Below are positions 53,258-64,000 of a DNA stretch of 64,000 nucleotides, piece by piece. The notes beneath the pieces were generated by a model, which was not told the origin of the DNA, ran no database searches, and saw only the letters and a list, made by a program, of their open reading frames with translations. The translations under genes were made by a program, and so were the position numbers. This DNA is from Simiduia aestuariiviva (GTDB lineage: Bacteria; Pseudomonadota; Gammaproteobacteria; Pseudomonadales; Cellvibrionaceae), in the NCBI RefSeq assembly GCF_014192475.1, contig NZ_JACHXZ010000001.1, positions 124,001-188,000 on the forward strand, read 5' to 3'. How positions within the stretch are numbered: the first letter of the stretch is position 1; the number at the start of each line of letters is the position of its first letter.

Positions 53258-53923
53258 GTGCAAGCCTTAGAAGATGGGTATGAATTAATAGATGAGTTTA
53301 TATCTAAAGAACAGTTCAATTCTATAAATGAAGAAATAGAAAGTATTGCATTTCCCGTCAGAGCTGGTGGCATTCGAAATGCGGAGAAAAAGTTCGCTTC
53401 TATCCACGATCTCGCCGTATCAGAAACACTAATTACTCAAGCTAAAAATTATCTGTCAGGTGCTGCTTTTTTAGTTCGAGCTATTCTATTTAACAAAACA
53501 TCAGAGAATAATTGGTTGGTAGCATGGCACCAAGACAGAACTGTAGCAGTATCAAGAAAGTTCGAAAAACATGAATGGGGGCCATGGAGCGTCAAAGATA
53601 ATGTCGCTCATGTCCAGCCGCCGATAGATGTGCTCAATCAAATGGTAACCTTTCGAATTCATCTGGATGACACAAACCTAAAAAATGGGTGCCTAAAGGT
53701 TTTACCAAAAAGCCATCAACTAGGCATCCTAGATTCCTCTGCTATTCGATCATATGTTCAAAATCATGAAGCAGTAGTTTGTGAGGCGCCAGCAGGGTCC
53801 GCTTTAGCTATGCGTCCGCACTTACTACATTCGTCTAGCAAGGCTGTAACCCCGTCAAAACGCCGGGTTTTACACCTTGAGTACAGTAGCTTTAAATTAC
53901 CATCGGGTGTCTCATGGGCGTAA
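53258..53923 (+). CDS. Phytanoyl-CoA dioxygenase-family protein
   Basis: 221 residues from a GTG. 'WHQDRTVAVS' provides the H-x-D and 'RPHLLHSSSKA' the distal histidine of the iron triad of 2-oxoglutarate-dependent oxygenases; 'GCLKVLPKSHQLGIL' and 'RRVLHLEYS' agree with the PhyH family. The substrate is unknown. AT-rich, single gene in an accessory patch. Confidence 0.88.
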   Translation: MQALEDGYELIDEFISKEQFNSINEEIESIAFPVRAGGIRNAEKKFASIHDLAVSETLITQAKNYLSGAAFLVRAILFNKTSENNWLVAWHQDRTVAVSRKFEKHEWGPWSVKDNVAHVQPPIDVLNQMVTFRIHLDDTNLKNGCLKVLPKSHQLGILDSSAIRSYVQNHEAVVCEAPAGSALAMRPHLLHSSSKAVTPSKRRVLHLEYSSFKLPSGVSWA

Positions 53924-53998
53924 AGCATGTAACAACCATTCAATCGGCTTGCTAACGCTCTAGACTGTCACAGGCGTCATGAAAAATAAGGAACAGCC

Positions 53999-54298
53999 AT
54001 GAGTAACATGGGAGAAATAATAGGGTTTAGCTTGTTTCTAATAGGGCTAATTCTATTTTTTGCTTTCATTGTCAAGGGTTTATTCTTAGCTGTTCACATC
54101 AATAAAGATAGCTTTAGCAACAACAAGGTTTTTACAAGAGGTATATGGCTTCTAATTGTTCCAAGTAGTCAGTTAACCGAAAAAGGCCAAGTGAGTAGGC
54201 GTGCTGCTTTCAACTGCCTGCGTTTTTCAATATATTTCGTACTAGCTGGAATTGTTGTTTCTTCAGGCATCTCGCTAATAGTGGAATTTTATGCATGA
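53999..54298 (+). CDS. Hypothetical membrane protein
   Basis: 99 residues with two membrane segments (near 6-30 and 75-97) and a basic loop between. ATG preceded by AAGGAACAGCC. Not recognised. Confidence 0.7.
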   Translation: MSNMGEIIGFSLFLIGLILFFAFIVKGLFLAVHINKDSFSNNKVFTRGIWLLIVPSSQLTEKGQVSRRAAFNCLRFSIYFVLAGIVVSSGISLIVEFYA

Positions 54299-54802
54299 CA
54301 AGTAACTATGCTCGCAAACTCACGTCTATTACGCGTTAGCTAAACATCGAATTTTTACTTTACTACGAAGCACCGCTCTTGGGGCCCCTTGCGAAGCGGT
54401 GAGCGGAAGTCGGATTTTAGGGGGCAATTGGGCATGGACGCCCAATTGGCAGCGCTTTGGCTCCTGCCACTGCTGCATTAGCACTTCCCTGTACGTCAGC
54501 GACGATCAGGCAGGAGCCTGTTTTCGCGACCCCTAAAAACCGACTGGAGTGACAAATCGACCGGATCGATTTGGTCCGCTTTTGCGCCCGCAGGGGCAGC
54601 TACATGGATGTGGCTGCGACAACAACCCGACAGGGCGCATAGCCGGGGTACGTTTCTATGACGCAAAGTACGCGTGGTCTTCGCTTTACTACGGCTGGTT
54701 TGTTTTCTATGACGCGGAAAGCGCGTGGTCTCCGTTGCACTACGGCTCGTATATAAAGAAAATGAACAAACTTAAAATTAATCAATTGTTGAATGATATC
54801 AA
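54299..54802. other. Nested inverted-repeat region
   Basis: 54408-54545 is bounded by arms AGTCGGATTTTAGGGG and CCCCTAAAAACCGACT (15 of 16 paired). Inside are CAATTGGGC/GCCCAATTG at 54425-54448 and GGCTCCTGCC/GGCAGGAGCC at 54459-54518. An outer ACCGCT/AGCGGT pair lies at 54372-54400. No gene could be supported in this stretch; it could be a MITE-like element or a structured RNA. Confidence 0.7.
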
Positions 54803-54862
54803 GGTGTCAGCTTCTTGATCGAATCTAAAAGAGAGGATTCATGGTGTCTAACCCCCATGATC
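54803..54862. repeat. REP-like palindrome, copy 2
   Basis: GGTGTCAG...TTGATCGAATCTAAA...GGATTCATGGTGTCT matches the copy at 53066 nearly throughout. The two copies flank the dioxygenase, membrane-protein and inverted-repeat segment. Confidence 0.8.
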
Positions 54863-54886
54863 CTTCAGAGATCACTACGGTAAATT

Positions 54887-55852
54887 ATGCAAAATACTGA
54901 AAGAGTCAAATCAGAAAGGCCGGAAAGCGCATTCGAGGGTGAGGTAGTGTGGAGCCCTTTGAAGTCAGTATGGTTTATTTCAAACCTCTTCGTTGCATTA
55001 TTTATTGCTCCTTTTGTATTTTCATTTTCAGCCTTTGTCGTATTTATATTTTTGACTGCTGTTACGCTTTGCTTGGGACACTCCCTTGGAATGCATAGGC
55101 TGCTAATTCATCGATCTTATGAGTGTCCAAAATGGATGGAATATCTATTTGTCTACTTAGGTGTTCTGGTTGGTATGGCTGGGCCAATAGGAATGCTGTT
55201 GCAGCACGATCTGAGAGACTGGGCTCAGCGACAGAAGAAATGCCATGACTTTCTATTACACGGATCAAACATTGTTAAGGACGGATGGTGGCAGCTCAAC
55301 TGTGATCTAAAACTGAAGTATCCGCCTGAGTTTACGATTGAAGATGAGGTGTCAAATAATAGCTTCTACCTTTTTATTGAAAGGTATTGGTTGCTTCAAC
55401 AGATAGTGATCGCAATACCCCTATATTTATTGGGTGGTATACCGTAGCTGGTGTGGGGTATTTCGGTAAGGGTGGTCGTCTCTGTGGGTGGACATTGGCT
55501 TATAGGCTACTTTGCCCATAACCATGGGCAACGAACCTGGTCCGTAGAGGGTGCGGCGGTTCAGGGGCACAATATCCGTATTGCTGGTTTTCTTTCAATG
55601 GGTGAGGCGTGGCATAACAATCATCACGCATATCCCGGCTCAGCAATGCTTGGCCTATACAAAGATGAACCTGATCCCGGTTGGTGGGTGTTAAATGCGC
55701 TGCACAACTTGGGTGTCGTTAAAAATATTAAACTACCAAAGGAATTGCCTCATCGTGCAGATTTAGTTACAGAGGCTGCTAACCTAGAGCGCCGTGTAGA
55801 GCGTGTTCCAGAAGAATGCGAAATTGCTAATTTCATTAGAAGGAAAGGTTAA
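54887..55852 (+). pseudogene. Acyl-CoA desaturase-like gene interrupted by one in-frame amber codon
   Basis: Two open segments of 186 and about 134 codons lie in the same frame and are separated only by a TAG at 55445-55447. Together they form a membrane desaturase with the three histidine boxes: HSLGMHRLLIHRSY, HDLRDWAQ and EAWHNNHHAYPGS. Because the first two boxes and the last are on opposite sides of the stop, neither part would be active alone. The frame is otherwise intact, so the change is recent, or the amber is read through, or it is a sequencing error. A GTG at 55451 could restart but lacks a site. Confidence 0.85.
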
Positions 55853-55938
55853 TGAAAAGTACAAGCTGAAAGTAATTCGTTGTTTTCGCAGCCGCGTCCC
55901 CGCACCTAATCGATGTTAATTCCGGATATTAAATACCA

Positions 55939-56343
55939 ATGAAAATAGTTCACTTAACCTGGGAAGAAACAATCCCCATTCGACATAAAGTATTGTGGCC
56001 AAATAAGCCACCCGCATTCTGTAAGATCGACGGTGATGAAACTGCGCTGCACTACGGTGTAGAAATTGACCTGGAGCTGGTTTGTGTTGCATCGGTGTAC
56101 GTGGATTCTGAAGGAGCGCGATTGCGAAAGTTCGCCACACTGGCTGAGTATCAAAATCGTGGGGTTGGGTCGGCGCTGCTTAAGCGCATGCTGGAAGATG
56201 CCAGATCTTCAAAGGTTAAGCGGTTTTGGTTTGATGCGCGTGAGTCGGCGCTAGCGTTTTATTCAAGATTTGGTTTTGTGGCAGAAGGTGCGCGTTTTTT
56301 TAAGGAAGACGTGCCTTACTTTAGGATGTCTATAAACCTATAG
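55939..56343 (+). CDS. GNAT-family N-acetyltransferase
   Basis: 134 residues. 'LRKFATLAEYQNRGVGSALLKRMLEDA' carries the acetyl-CoA binding Q-x-x-G-x-G, and 'ALAFYSRFGFVAEGARFFKEDVPYFRM' the typical carboxy end. The acceptor is unknown. Single gene. Confidence 0.9.
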   Translation: MKIVHLTWEETIPIRHKVLWPNKPPAFCKIDGDETALHYGVEIDLELVCVASVYVDSEGARLRKFATLAEYQNRGVGSALLKRMLEDARSSKVKRFWFDARESALAFYSRFGFVAEGARFFKEDVPYFRMSINL

Positions 56344-56473
56344 CTGCTGGTTAAGGCGAATGCATAAGGCCACTGGGTGGTTAAATGTTCAGCTGGCACT
56401 ACAATAAATCTCACCGCCTTTGGCGCGCGCTGCCATTGGCGCCCATACAGTGATTCGACGAGGGGTCAATAAT

Positions 56474-56899
56474 ATGGACTACTTTATGCAGTTTCACTGG
56501 TGGTACCTGTTCGTAGTTTTTATTGTCTTATTTATGTTTAACGGCAAGGGCGGTGTTGTGGTCAGGCGCCTGTCTGCACCGTTGAAGTCACAGGACGCGC
56601 GCTTTGACGCCTGTCGTGCGGAGGCACATTATGTGATTTTCAAGGTGGGTAAGCCGGATAAAATCGATATCGAATTAAAAAACCTATCAATTCCGCAAGG
56701 CAGTGGGCTTGGGCTAAGTTTAAACAACGCCTCGTTTGCAGCGATTAACGTCAGGCGCAACGGTAAGGCGAAGTTCGAGCATTGGACTGACGAGCCAATG
56801 ACGTTTCCAGTGATTCAGTTGGGTGATGAGTTGGCCGTTAAATATCAAGGTCAGATTGTGTTGAGTGGCGTGTTTCGCGCCGACACAGCGGACGATTAA
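56474..56899 (+). CDS. Hypothetical membrane-anchored protein
   Basis: 141 residues from the ATG at 56474 (GAGGGG site). One membrane segment near 8-25 ('WWYLFVVFIVLFMF') followed by a beta-rich domain ('DIELKNLSIPQGSGLGLSLNN', 'GDELAVKYQGQIVLSGVF'). No family recognised. Confidence 0.7.
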   Translation: MDYFMQFHWWYLFVVFIVLFMFNGKGGVVVRRLSAPLKSQDARFDACRAEAHYVIFKVGKPDKIDIELKNLSIPQGSGLGLSLNNASFAAINVRRNGKAKFEHWTDEPMTFPVIQLGDELAVKYQGQIVLSGVFRADTADD

Positions 56900-56933
56900 C
56901 ACCTATAAATCTGGCCAACGTGGAAGAACTCAA

Positions 56934-57314
56934 ATGCCTGGCGCCCCAAGTCTCAAACAATTGCAAACCCTTTTGCTCGATCACGTGGCCGCCACTGAAG
57001 ACACGCCCTTTGGGCCCGATGTGTTGGTCTACCGGGTGTGCGGCAAGATGTTCGCGCTATTGGCGTGGCGCGACGACCCGATGCGATTGAATGTGAAGTG
57101 CGATCCCATAGAGGCAGAGTTTCTGCGCGAACAGTTTACCGCGGTATTGCCCGGCTACCACATGAACAAGAAGCACTGGAATACGTTGGTATTGGATGGC
57201 ACCTTGGATTGGGATTTCGTGCAGGCGCAAGTAGCTGCGTCTTACGGGTTAATTGTGAAGGGATTGAAGAAAAGCGAGCGGGAGGCGCTGCAACACACCC
57301 CCGCTCGGTCGTAG
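56934..57314 (+). CDS. MmcQ/YjbR-family DNA-binding-like protein
   Basis: 126 residues from the ATG at 56934. 'TPFGPDVLVYRVCGKMFALLAW', 'RLNVKCDPIEAEFLREQF' and 'PGYHMNKKHWNTLVLDGTLDWDFVQ' are the YjbR motifs of the CyaY-like fold. Role uncertain; earlier frame codons overlap the preceding gene and are not used. Confidence 0.93.
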   Translation: MPGAPSLKQLQTLLLDHVAATEDTPFGPDVLVYRVCGKMFALLAWRDDPMRLNVKCDPIEAEFLREQFTAVLPGYHMNKKHWNTLVLDGTLDWDFVQAQVAASYGLIVKGLKKSEREALQHTPARS

Positions 57315-57325
57315 CGCGCGCTGAA

Positions 57326-58225
57326 TTACTGGCACTTGGCCGCAAGGGCACGCGCGACTTTTGATTGTGAGTCCCGCCCCAGTACTGCGCAAATATCGCG
57401 GCCTGCCTGCGCGAGTTTGTGTAAATCCACGCCGTGATCTAGCCCCAAACCATTGAGCATATACACCAAGTCTTCTGTGGCCACATTGCCGGAGGCGCCT
57501 TTGGCATAGGGGCAGCCGCCCAAACCCGCCACCGAGCTGTCGAACACCCGCACGCCCAATTGTATGGCGCGGTAGATATTGGCCAGCGCTTGGCCGTAGG
57601 TGTCGTGGGCGTGCAGTGCGAGTTTTTCGATGGGCACAACGGCGGCGCAGGCGGTGATGACCGCTTCAATGCTCGCCGGTGTGCCGGTGCCGATGGTGTC
57701 GCCCAAGGAAATTTCGTAGCAACCCGCGTCGTACAATTGCTTGGCGACCTCGGCCACTTTTGCGGGCTGGATGTCGCCCTCATAGGGGCAACCCGCGATG
57801 CAGCTGACGTAGCCGCGCACGGGAATTTCTGCGGCGCGGGCGGCGTCCATGATGGGCGCAAAGCGCTCGATGCTTTCGCTGATAGAGCAGTTGATATTTT
57901 TTTGGCTGAAGGCTTCAGAGGCCGCGGCAAAAATCGCCACTTCACTGGCGCCCACGGCGATCGCGCGCTCGTAGCCCTTGAGGTTGGGCGTGAGCGCGGC
58001 GTAACTAACGCCGGCCTTGCGCGCGATGCCTTCGAACACCGCTTCACTGCCGGCCATTTGCGGCACCCATTTCGGGTTTACAAAACTGCCGGCTTCCACG
58101 ACTTGCAGGCCTGCGTCCGAGAGCGCGTTGACCAGCGCAATTTTGTGCGCGCTATCGATGGGTTGCGCTTCGTTTTGGAGCCCATCGCGCGGGCCCACTT
58201 CCACAATTTTTACGGTGTTGTTCAT
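57326..58225 (-). CDS. liuE: Hydroxymethylglutaryl-CoA lyase
   Basis: 299 residues from the ATG at 58225. '[14 protein letters not shown]' starts the TIM barrel, '[16 protein letters not shown]' holds the metal-binding histidines, and '[19 protein letters not shown]' is the HMG-CoA lyase signature with catalytic cysteine. It splits 3-hydroxy-3-methylglutaryl-CoA into acetyl-CoA and acetoacetate, the last liu step. Last gene of the operon. Confidence 0.96.
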   Translation of the reverse strand: MNNTVKIVEVGPRDGLQNEAQPIDSAHKIALVNALSDAGLQVVEAGSFVNPKWVPQMAGSEAVFEGIARKAGVSYAALTPNLKGYERAIAVGASEVAIFAAASEAFSQKNINCSISESIERFAPIMDAARAAEIPVRGYVSCIAGCPYEGDIQPAKVAEVAKQLYDAGCYEISLGDTIGTGTPASIEAVITACAAVVPIEKLALHAHDTYGQALANIYRAIQLGVRVFDSSVAGLGGCPYAKGASGNVATEDLVYMLNGLGLDHGVDLHKLAQAGRDICAVLGRDSQSKVARALAAKCQ

Positions 58226-58243
58226 CTTGGTGCCCTGTGACAT

Positions 58244-60247
58244 TTAGCTGGCTTCAAAATCCACTAGCAGCGCGCCGCCGTCTACCAGTTCGCCGTCGGC
58301 AAAGAAAAATTGCTTCACGGTACCGGCGCTGGGCGCTTTGATAGTGTGCTCCATTTTCATGGCTTCCATCACCAGCAGCGGCGTGCCGGCGTCCACTGCG
58401 GTGCCCGCTTTAACCAGCTGCGCCACCAGCGTGCCGTTCATGGGGGCGGTTAGACCACCGGCGTGCTGTTGCTCGTCGGCATCGCCCGTGTCTGGCAGTA
58501 CCCGGGTGAATTCCAGCAGGTGGTTGTAGCAATACAGGCTGATGTGATTTTGATCTTCGTTCACTTGCAGCTTTTGGCGATGGCCGTCCATGTCGGCAAT
58601 TAATTGATTGCCGATGAGGGTGCCTTGCAGCGTGGTGGTGTGGCCCGCGTGCGTCACCTTGTAGCGACTGGCTGCGCCCCGGCCCAGTTGTTCCACGTCT
58701 AGGCGGTGGCTGTCGCCGTGCACGGCAATGTCGAAGCTGTGCTTGCGGCTGCCGTCACAGCGCCAGTGGTCGGCGGCATTCCACGGCGAGTGGCGATCGC
58801 TGGCGGGTGCGCCGCAACTCGCGCTGTGTTGCTGCTTGAGCACTAAATAGAGCGCGGCGAGCGGTAAAAAGTGTTCGATTTGCGCGGCGTCTTTTTTGAA
58901 AATCAGCGATTGGTGTTTTTCAATAAAGCCGGTGTCCAGGTCGGCGGCGCGGAAGGGTTCTGCACTCACCAGATTATAGAGAAACGCGAGATTGGTGGTC
59001 ATGCCGCCAATGCGGTATTCGCTCAGTGCTTTTTGCAGACGTCTGAGCGCGCTGTCGCGATCTTGGCCCCACACCACCAGCTTGGCGATCATGGGGTCGT
59101 AGTAAACGCTGACGTCGTCGCCTTGGCGCACGCCGGTTTCCACGCGCACAAACTCGCCCTCTTCGGGGGCATCCAAATAGCTTAAGGTGCCGGTGACCGG
59201 CAGGAAGTCGTTGTCGGGATCTTCTGCGTAGATGCGAGCCTCAAAGCTGTGGCCGTCGATGCGCAGCTGATCTTGCGCCAGTGGCAGCGTTTCATTGGCG
59301 GCCACCCGCAACTGCCACTCCACCAAATCTTGGTGGGTGATCATTTCGGTGACGGGGTGCTCCACTTGCAGGCGGGTGTTCATTTCCATGAAGTAGAAGG
59401 AGCCGTCGATGTCGAGCAGAAACTCCACTGTGCCGGCGCCCGCGTAGTTAATCGCTTGGGCGGCCTTGAGTGCGGCATCGCCCATGGCGGCGCGCAGGGC
59501 GGGGTCCATGCCCGGTGCGGGTGCTTCTTCCACCACTTTTTGATGGCGGCGCTGCACGCTGCAGTCGCGCTCAAACAAATACACGCCGTTGCCGTGGTTG
59601 TCGCAGAACACTTGAATCTCTACGTGGCGCGGCTGGGTTAAATATTTTTCCACCAGCATGGTGTCGTCGCCAAAGGCGTTCATGGATTCGCGTTTGGCGG
59701 CGTCCAGTGCTGCGCCAAATTCTTGCTCGCTCCACACTTGGCGCATGCCCTTGCCACCGCCGCCGGCGGCGGCTTTTAGCAATACCGGGTAGCCCATGGC
59801 GTCGGCGTGTTGCTTGATGAGCGCCGGTGACTGATCTTCACCGTGGTAGCCGGGCACTAAGGGCACGCCGGCCTTTTCCATGATGGTTTTAGCGGCCGAC
59901 TTTGAACCCATGGCCTCGATGGCGCCGATGGGCGGGCCGATAAAGACCACGCCGGCTTCATCACAGGCGCGCGCAAAGCCCGCGTTTTCCGACAGAAAAC
60001 CGTAGCCTGGGTGAATGGCTTGGGCGCCGGTTTTGAGCGCGGCGGCGAGAATTTTATCGCCGCACAAATAGCTTTCGCGCGAGGGGGCGGCGCCGATGTG
60101 GACGGCTTCGTCGGCCATGGCCACATGCAGGCTATCGCGGTCGGCATCGGAGTAGACGGCGACGGTGCGCACGCCCATTTTCTTGGCGGTGCGCATGACG
60201 CGGCAGGCAATTTCACCGCGGTTGGCTATCAGTATTTTCGTGAACAT
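58244..60247 (-). CDS. liuD: Methylcrotonyl-CoA carboxylase, biotin-containing alpha subunit
   Basis: 667 residues. 'MFTKILIANRGEIACRVMRTAKKMGV' is the biotin carboxylase start, 'KAAAGGGGKGM' the ATP-binding loop, 'FLEMNTRLQVEHPVTE' the active-site segment, and near the end 'VMEAMKMEHTIKAP' carries the lysine that takes biotin. It carboxylates 3-methylcrotonyl-CoA with LiuB. Context decides between this and acetyl/propionyl-CoA enzymes. Confidence 0.96.
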   Translation of the reverse strand: MFTKILIANRGEIACRVMRTAKKMGVRTVAVYSDADRDSLHVAMADEAVHIGAAPSRESYLCGDKILAAALKTGAQAIHPGYGFLSENAGFARACDEAGVVFIGPPIGAIEAMGSKSAAKTIMEKAGVPLVPGYHGEDQSPALIKQHADAMGYPVLLKAAAGGGGKGMRQVWSEQEFGAALDAAKRESMNAFGDDTMLVEKYLTQPRHVEIQVFCDNHGNGVYLFERDCSVQRRHQKVVEEAPAPGMDPALRAAMGDAALKAAQAINYAGAGTVEFLLDIDGSFYFMEMNTRLQVEHPVTEMITHQDLVEWQLRVAANETLPLAQDQLRIDGHSFEARIYAEDPDNDFLPVTGTLSYLDAPEEGEFVRVETGVRQGDDVSVYYDPMIAKLVVWGQDRDSALRRLQKALSEYRIGGMTTNLAFLYNLVSAEPFRAADLDTGFIEKHQSLIFKKDAAQIEHFLPLAALYLVLKQQHSASCGAPASDRHSPWNAADHWRCDGSRKHSFDIAVHGDSHRLDVEQLGRGAASRYKVTHAGHTTTLQGTLIGNQLIADMDGHRQKLQVNEDQNHISLYCYNHLLEFTRVLPDTGDADEQQHAGGLTAPMNGTLVAQLVKAGTAVDAGTPLLVMEAMKMEHTIKAPSAGTVKQFFFADGELVDGGALLVDFEAS

Positions 60248-60256
60248 AGGGGCTCC

Positions 60257-61042
60257 TTAATCCTGTGCCTGCCAGCGAGGGCTGCGTTTTTGCAAAAAGG
60301 CTTGCAAGCCCTCTTGGCCTTCTTCGGACACGCGAATGGCGGCGATGCGCGCGCTGGTATCGTCGATAAGCGTGGTCTCGATGGGGCGATTGGCCACATC
60401 GAACACCAATTGCTTGGCGGCGCTGAGCGCGGCGGGGCTGTTGCTTAACAACTGCGCGATAAATTGGTCGACGCAAGCGTCCAGTGCGGCCTCTTCCTCA
60501 ACCACGCTCACCAAACCCAGCGCGAGGGCAGTGCTGGCATCAAAGCGCTCGGCGGTTAAAAAGTAGCGCCGCGCCGCGCGCTCACCCATGGCGGCCACCA
60601 CATAGGGGCTGATGGTGGCGGGGATCAAACCGATTTTGACTTCACTCAAACAAAAACTGGCGCGTGGACCGGCCACGGCCAGATCGCAGCAGCTCACCAA
60701 ACCCACCGCACCGCCGAAGGCCGCACCTTGCACGCGGGCAATGGTGGGAAAGGGCAGGGTGTTGAGTGTGTGCAGCATCTTGGCCAAGGCGTCGGCGTCG
60801 GCGCGGTTTTGTTCAAGGCTGTAACCGGCCATGCGCTGCATCCAACCGAGGTCGGCGCCGGCGGAAAACGATTTGCCTTCGGCGGCGAGTATCAGCGCGC
60901 GCACCGACTGATCGTCGCGCGCGCGTTCAAAGGCCTGTTGTAATTCGGCGATGACGGCATCGTCAAAGGCGTTGTGCTTTTCGGCGCGATCGAGTGTCAC
61001 GGTGACCACATTGCGCGCGTCTTTTTGGTAGCGAATGCTCAT
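60257..61042 (-). CDS. liuC: Methylglutaconyl-CoA hydratase (enoyl-CoA hydratase family)
   Basis: 261 residues from the ATG at 61042. 'EGKSFSAGADLGWMQRM' and 'GAAFGGAVGLVSCCDLAVAGPRASFCLSEVKIGLIPATISPYV' are crotonase motifs for the oxyanion hole. It adds water to 3-methylglutaconyl-CoA, feeding LiuE. It sits between liuB and liuD, which is the usual order. Confidence 0.94.
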   Translation of the reverse strand: MSIRYQKDARNVVTVTLDRAEKHNAFDDAVIAELQQAFERARDDQSVRALILAAEGKSFSAGADLGWMQRMAGYSLEQNRADADALAKMLHTLNTLPFPTIARVQGAAFGGAVGLVSCCDLAVAGPRASFCLSEVKIGLIPATISPYVVAAMGERAARRYFLTAERFDASTALALGLVSVVEEEAALDACVDQFIAQLLSNSPAALSAAKQLVFDVANRPIETTLIDDTSARIAAIRVSEEGQEGLQAFLQKRSPRWQAQD

Positions 61043-61052
61043 GATAGTGGGC

Positions 61053-62660
<1,608 letters not shown>

Positions 62661-62689
62661 AACAGGAACGCTCCTCTGTCGCTCACAGC

Positions 62690-62742
62690 TCGCAGTTAGC
62701 AGTTAACAGAAAACAGTTAACAGCTAACAGCTAACAGGAAAA
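62690..62742. repeat. Short repeats between liuA and liuB
   Basis: AGTTAACAG and AGCTAACAG are repeated several times without a gene. This is likely a local slippage product within the operon leader of liuB. Confidence 0.7.
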
Positions 62743-62809
62743 GCAGTGGCGTTGCAATTTGCCGCGGCTGTGTTTTGCCCTTCCTGTTACTGCAAGCTGA
62801 TTACCTTTT

Positions 62810-63979
62810 TTATTTCGTTTCGTTAAACAATTCGCGACCGATCAACATGCGACGAATTTCGCTGGTGCCGGCGCCGATTTCGTAGAGCTTGGCGTCGCGC
62901 AGTAAACGGCCGGTGGGGAATTCATTGATGTAGCCGTTGCCGCCCAGCAATTGAATGGCATCGAGCGCCATTTTGGTGGCCATTTCGGCGGTGTACAAAA
63001 TCACGGCCGCCGCATCTTTGCGCGATTCTTCACCGCGATCACAGGCCTTGGCGACATTGTAGAGGTAGGATTTAGACGCGTTCATGCCGGCGTACATGTC
63101 GGCCAACTTGCCCTGCACCAATTGGAATTGACCAATGGATTGGTTGAACTGTTTGCGGTCGTGTACGTAGGGCACCACCACATCCATGCACGCGCTCATG
63201 ATGCCGGTGGGGCCGCCGGACAACACTGTGCGCTCGTAGTCTAGTCCGCTCATCAAAACGGCCACGCCACGGCCTTCGCCGCCCAAAATATTTTCTTCGG
63301 GCACTTCGCAATCCTGGAATACCAGCTCGCAGGTGTTGGAGCCGCGCATGCCCAGCTTGTCTAATTTTTGATGGCGAGAAAAACCGGGGAAGTCGCGCTC
63401 GACGATGAATGCGGTCATGCCTTTGGAGCCGGCGCTCATGTCGGTCTTGGCGTAGATTACATAGGTGTGCGCATCGGGGCCGTTGGTGATCCACATTTTA
63501 TTGCCGTTCAAAATGTAGCGGTCGCCCTTTTTCTCGGCGCGCAATTTCATCGATACCACGTCGGAACCGGCATTGGGTTCGCTCATGGCCAGCGCACCAA
63601 TGTGCTCACCGGAACACAGCTTGGGCAAATACTTTTGCTTTTGTGCCTCGGTGCCGTTTTTGTGAATTTGGTTCACGCATAAATTGGAGTGGGCGCCGTA
63701 GGACAGGGCCACTGAAGCGCTCGCGCGCGAAATTTCTTCCATGGCCACCACGTGCGCCAAGTAACCCATGTTGGTGCCGCCGTATTCTTCTTTAACGGTC
63801 ACGCCGAGCAGGCCCATGTCGCCAAACTTTTTCCACATGTCCATGGGGAATTCGTTGTCGATGTCGATTTGCGCGGCGCGCGGTGCCAGTTCGCCCTGGG
63901 CAAATTGGTAGACGGCATCGCGCAGCATGTCGATGTCTTCGCCAAGGCCGAAATTCAATGTGGGGTAGGGAAAGCTCAT
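62810..63979 (-). CDS. liuA: Isovaleryl-CoA dehydrogenase
   Basis: 389 residues. '[17 protein letters not shown]', '[46 protein letters not shown]', the catalytic glutamate region '[14 protein letters not shown]' and '[42 protein letters not shown]' define isovaleryl-CoA dehydrogenase in the acyl-CoA dehydrogenase family. It makes 3-methylcrotonyl-CoA with FAD. First liu gene in the window; a liuR regulator would be expected just upstream, outside. Confidence 0.96.
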   Translation of the reverse strand: MSFPYPTLNFGLGEDIDMLRDAVYQFAQGELAPRAAQIDIDNEFPMDMWKKFGDMGLLGVTVKEEYGGTNMGYLAHVVAMEEISRASASVALSYGAHSNLCVNQIHKNGTEAQKQKYLPKLCSGEHIGALAMSEPNAGSDVVSMKLRAEKKGDRYILNGNKMWITNGPDAHTYVIYAKTDMSAGSKGMTAFIVERDFPGFSRHQKLDKLGMRGSNTCELVFQDCEVPEENILGGEGRGVAVLMSGLDYERTVLSGGPTGIMSACMDVVVPYVHDRKQFNQSIGQFQLVQGKLADMYAGMNASKSYLYNVAKACDRGEESRKDAAAVILYTAEMATKMALDAIQLLGGNGYINEFPTGRLLRDAKLYEIGAGTSEIRRMLIGRELFNETK

Positions 63980-64000
63980 GGGATGTCCTCGTTAAAATTG

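Noticed and set aside
54549-54818. Plus-strand ORF of 89 codons with repeated FYDA segments
   Set aside because: GTG start without a proper site, overlaps the inverted repeats and the palindrome, and has unlikely composition; treated as part of the repeat region.

Overview
The window looks like a chromosomal segment of a marine, polysaccharide- and sugar-using gammaproteobacterium. The Cellvibrionales/Saccharophagus-Teredinibacter-like group is my inference from a tkt-epd-pgk-fba block, a TonB-receptor-based trehalose system, a PEP-CTERM protein, PntA in two chains and a liu leucine-degradation operon. No rRNA, tRNA, CRISPR array or complete transposase was seen.

Layout: 1-3220 (minus) is the amino-terminal part of a large surface lipoprotein with six Ig-like repeats and Kelch-like propeller repeats. 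3501-9132 (plus) is a central-carbon block: transketolase, erythrose-4-phosphate dehydrogenase, phosphoglycerate kinase and class II aldolase, followed by an alpha/beta hydrolase. 10674-17860 is the most unusual part: an array of 16 integron gene cassettes, each with its own attC site and all reading on the plus strand, with no integrase or recognisable attI in the window (a CALIN-type array). It holds one cassette twice (413 bp, one base different), one cassette with no plausible gene, a secreted TIMP/netrin-like protein, several possible immunity-type proteins and many small membrane proteins. 17900-20270 is an accessory patch with a repeated TGGCTGTCCCATTAGAG motif, an orphan membrane protein and a PEP-CTERM protein.

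20269-26951 holds housekeeping and regulatory genes, mainly on the minus strand: VOC protein, XRE/2TM regulator, SDR, a PH-domain/Arc-like/SPFH trio, RarD, SerA and, on plus, an FAH-family hydrolase. 27013-33304 contains an SDR, an orphan membrane protein, a thioredoxin-like protein, a secreted M20 amidohydrolase, a TraF-like outer-membrane protein (minus) and an HDOD regulator. 33328-39745 is a self-contained trehalose locus: a LacI-family repressor divergent from TonB receptor, MFS transporter and cytoplasmic trehalase, with two LacI-type palindromes between the divergent genes. 40040-50803 includes NhaA, PntB/PntA2/PntA1 (minus), a PuuC-like aldehyde dehydrogenase, a DUF4156 lipoprotein, a YrbG-like exchanger, a NYN-domain protein, FumC and a TrmH-family methylase.

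51049-57314 is a second accessory patch of small single genes (TM2, an ABM protein with a polyglutamine tail, DUF1963, phytanoyl-CoA dioxygenase-like, a desaturase broken by one in-frame amber codon, GNAT, YjbR-like) with palindromic repeats and a nested inverted-repeat region. 57326-63979 (minus) is the complete liuABCDE operon, which takes isovaleryl-CoA to acetyl-CoA and acetoacetate.

The best candidate for something new is the integrase-less cassette array with its gene-free cassette and duplicated membrane-protein cassette. Secondary leads are the paired REP-like palindromes, the nested hairpin region at 54.4 kb, a possible -1 frameshift ORF after nhaA, and the polyglutamine tail.
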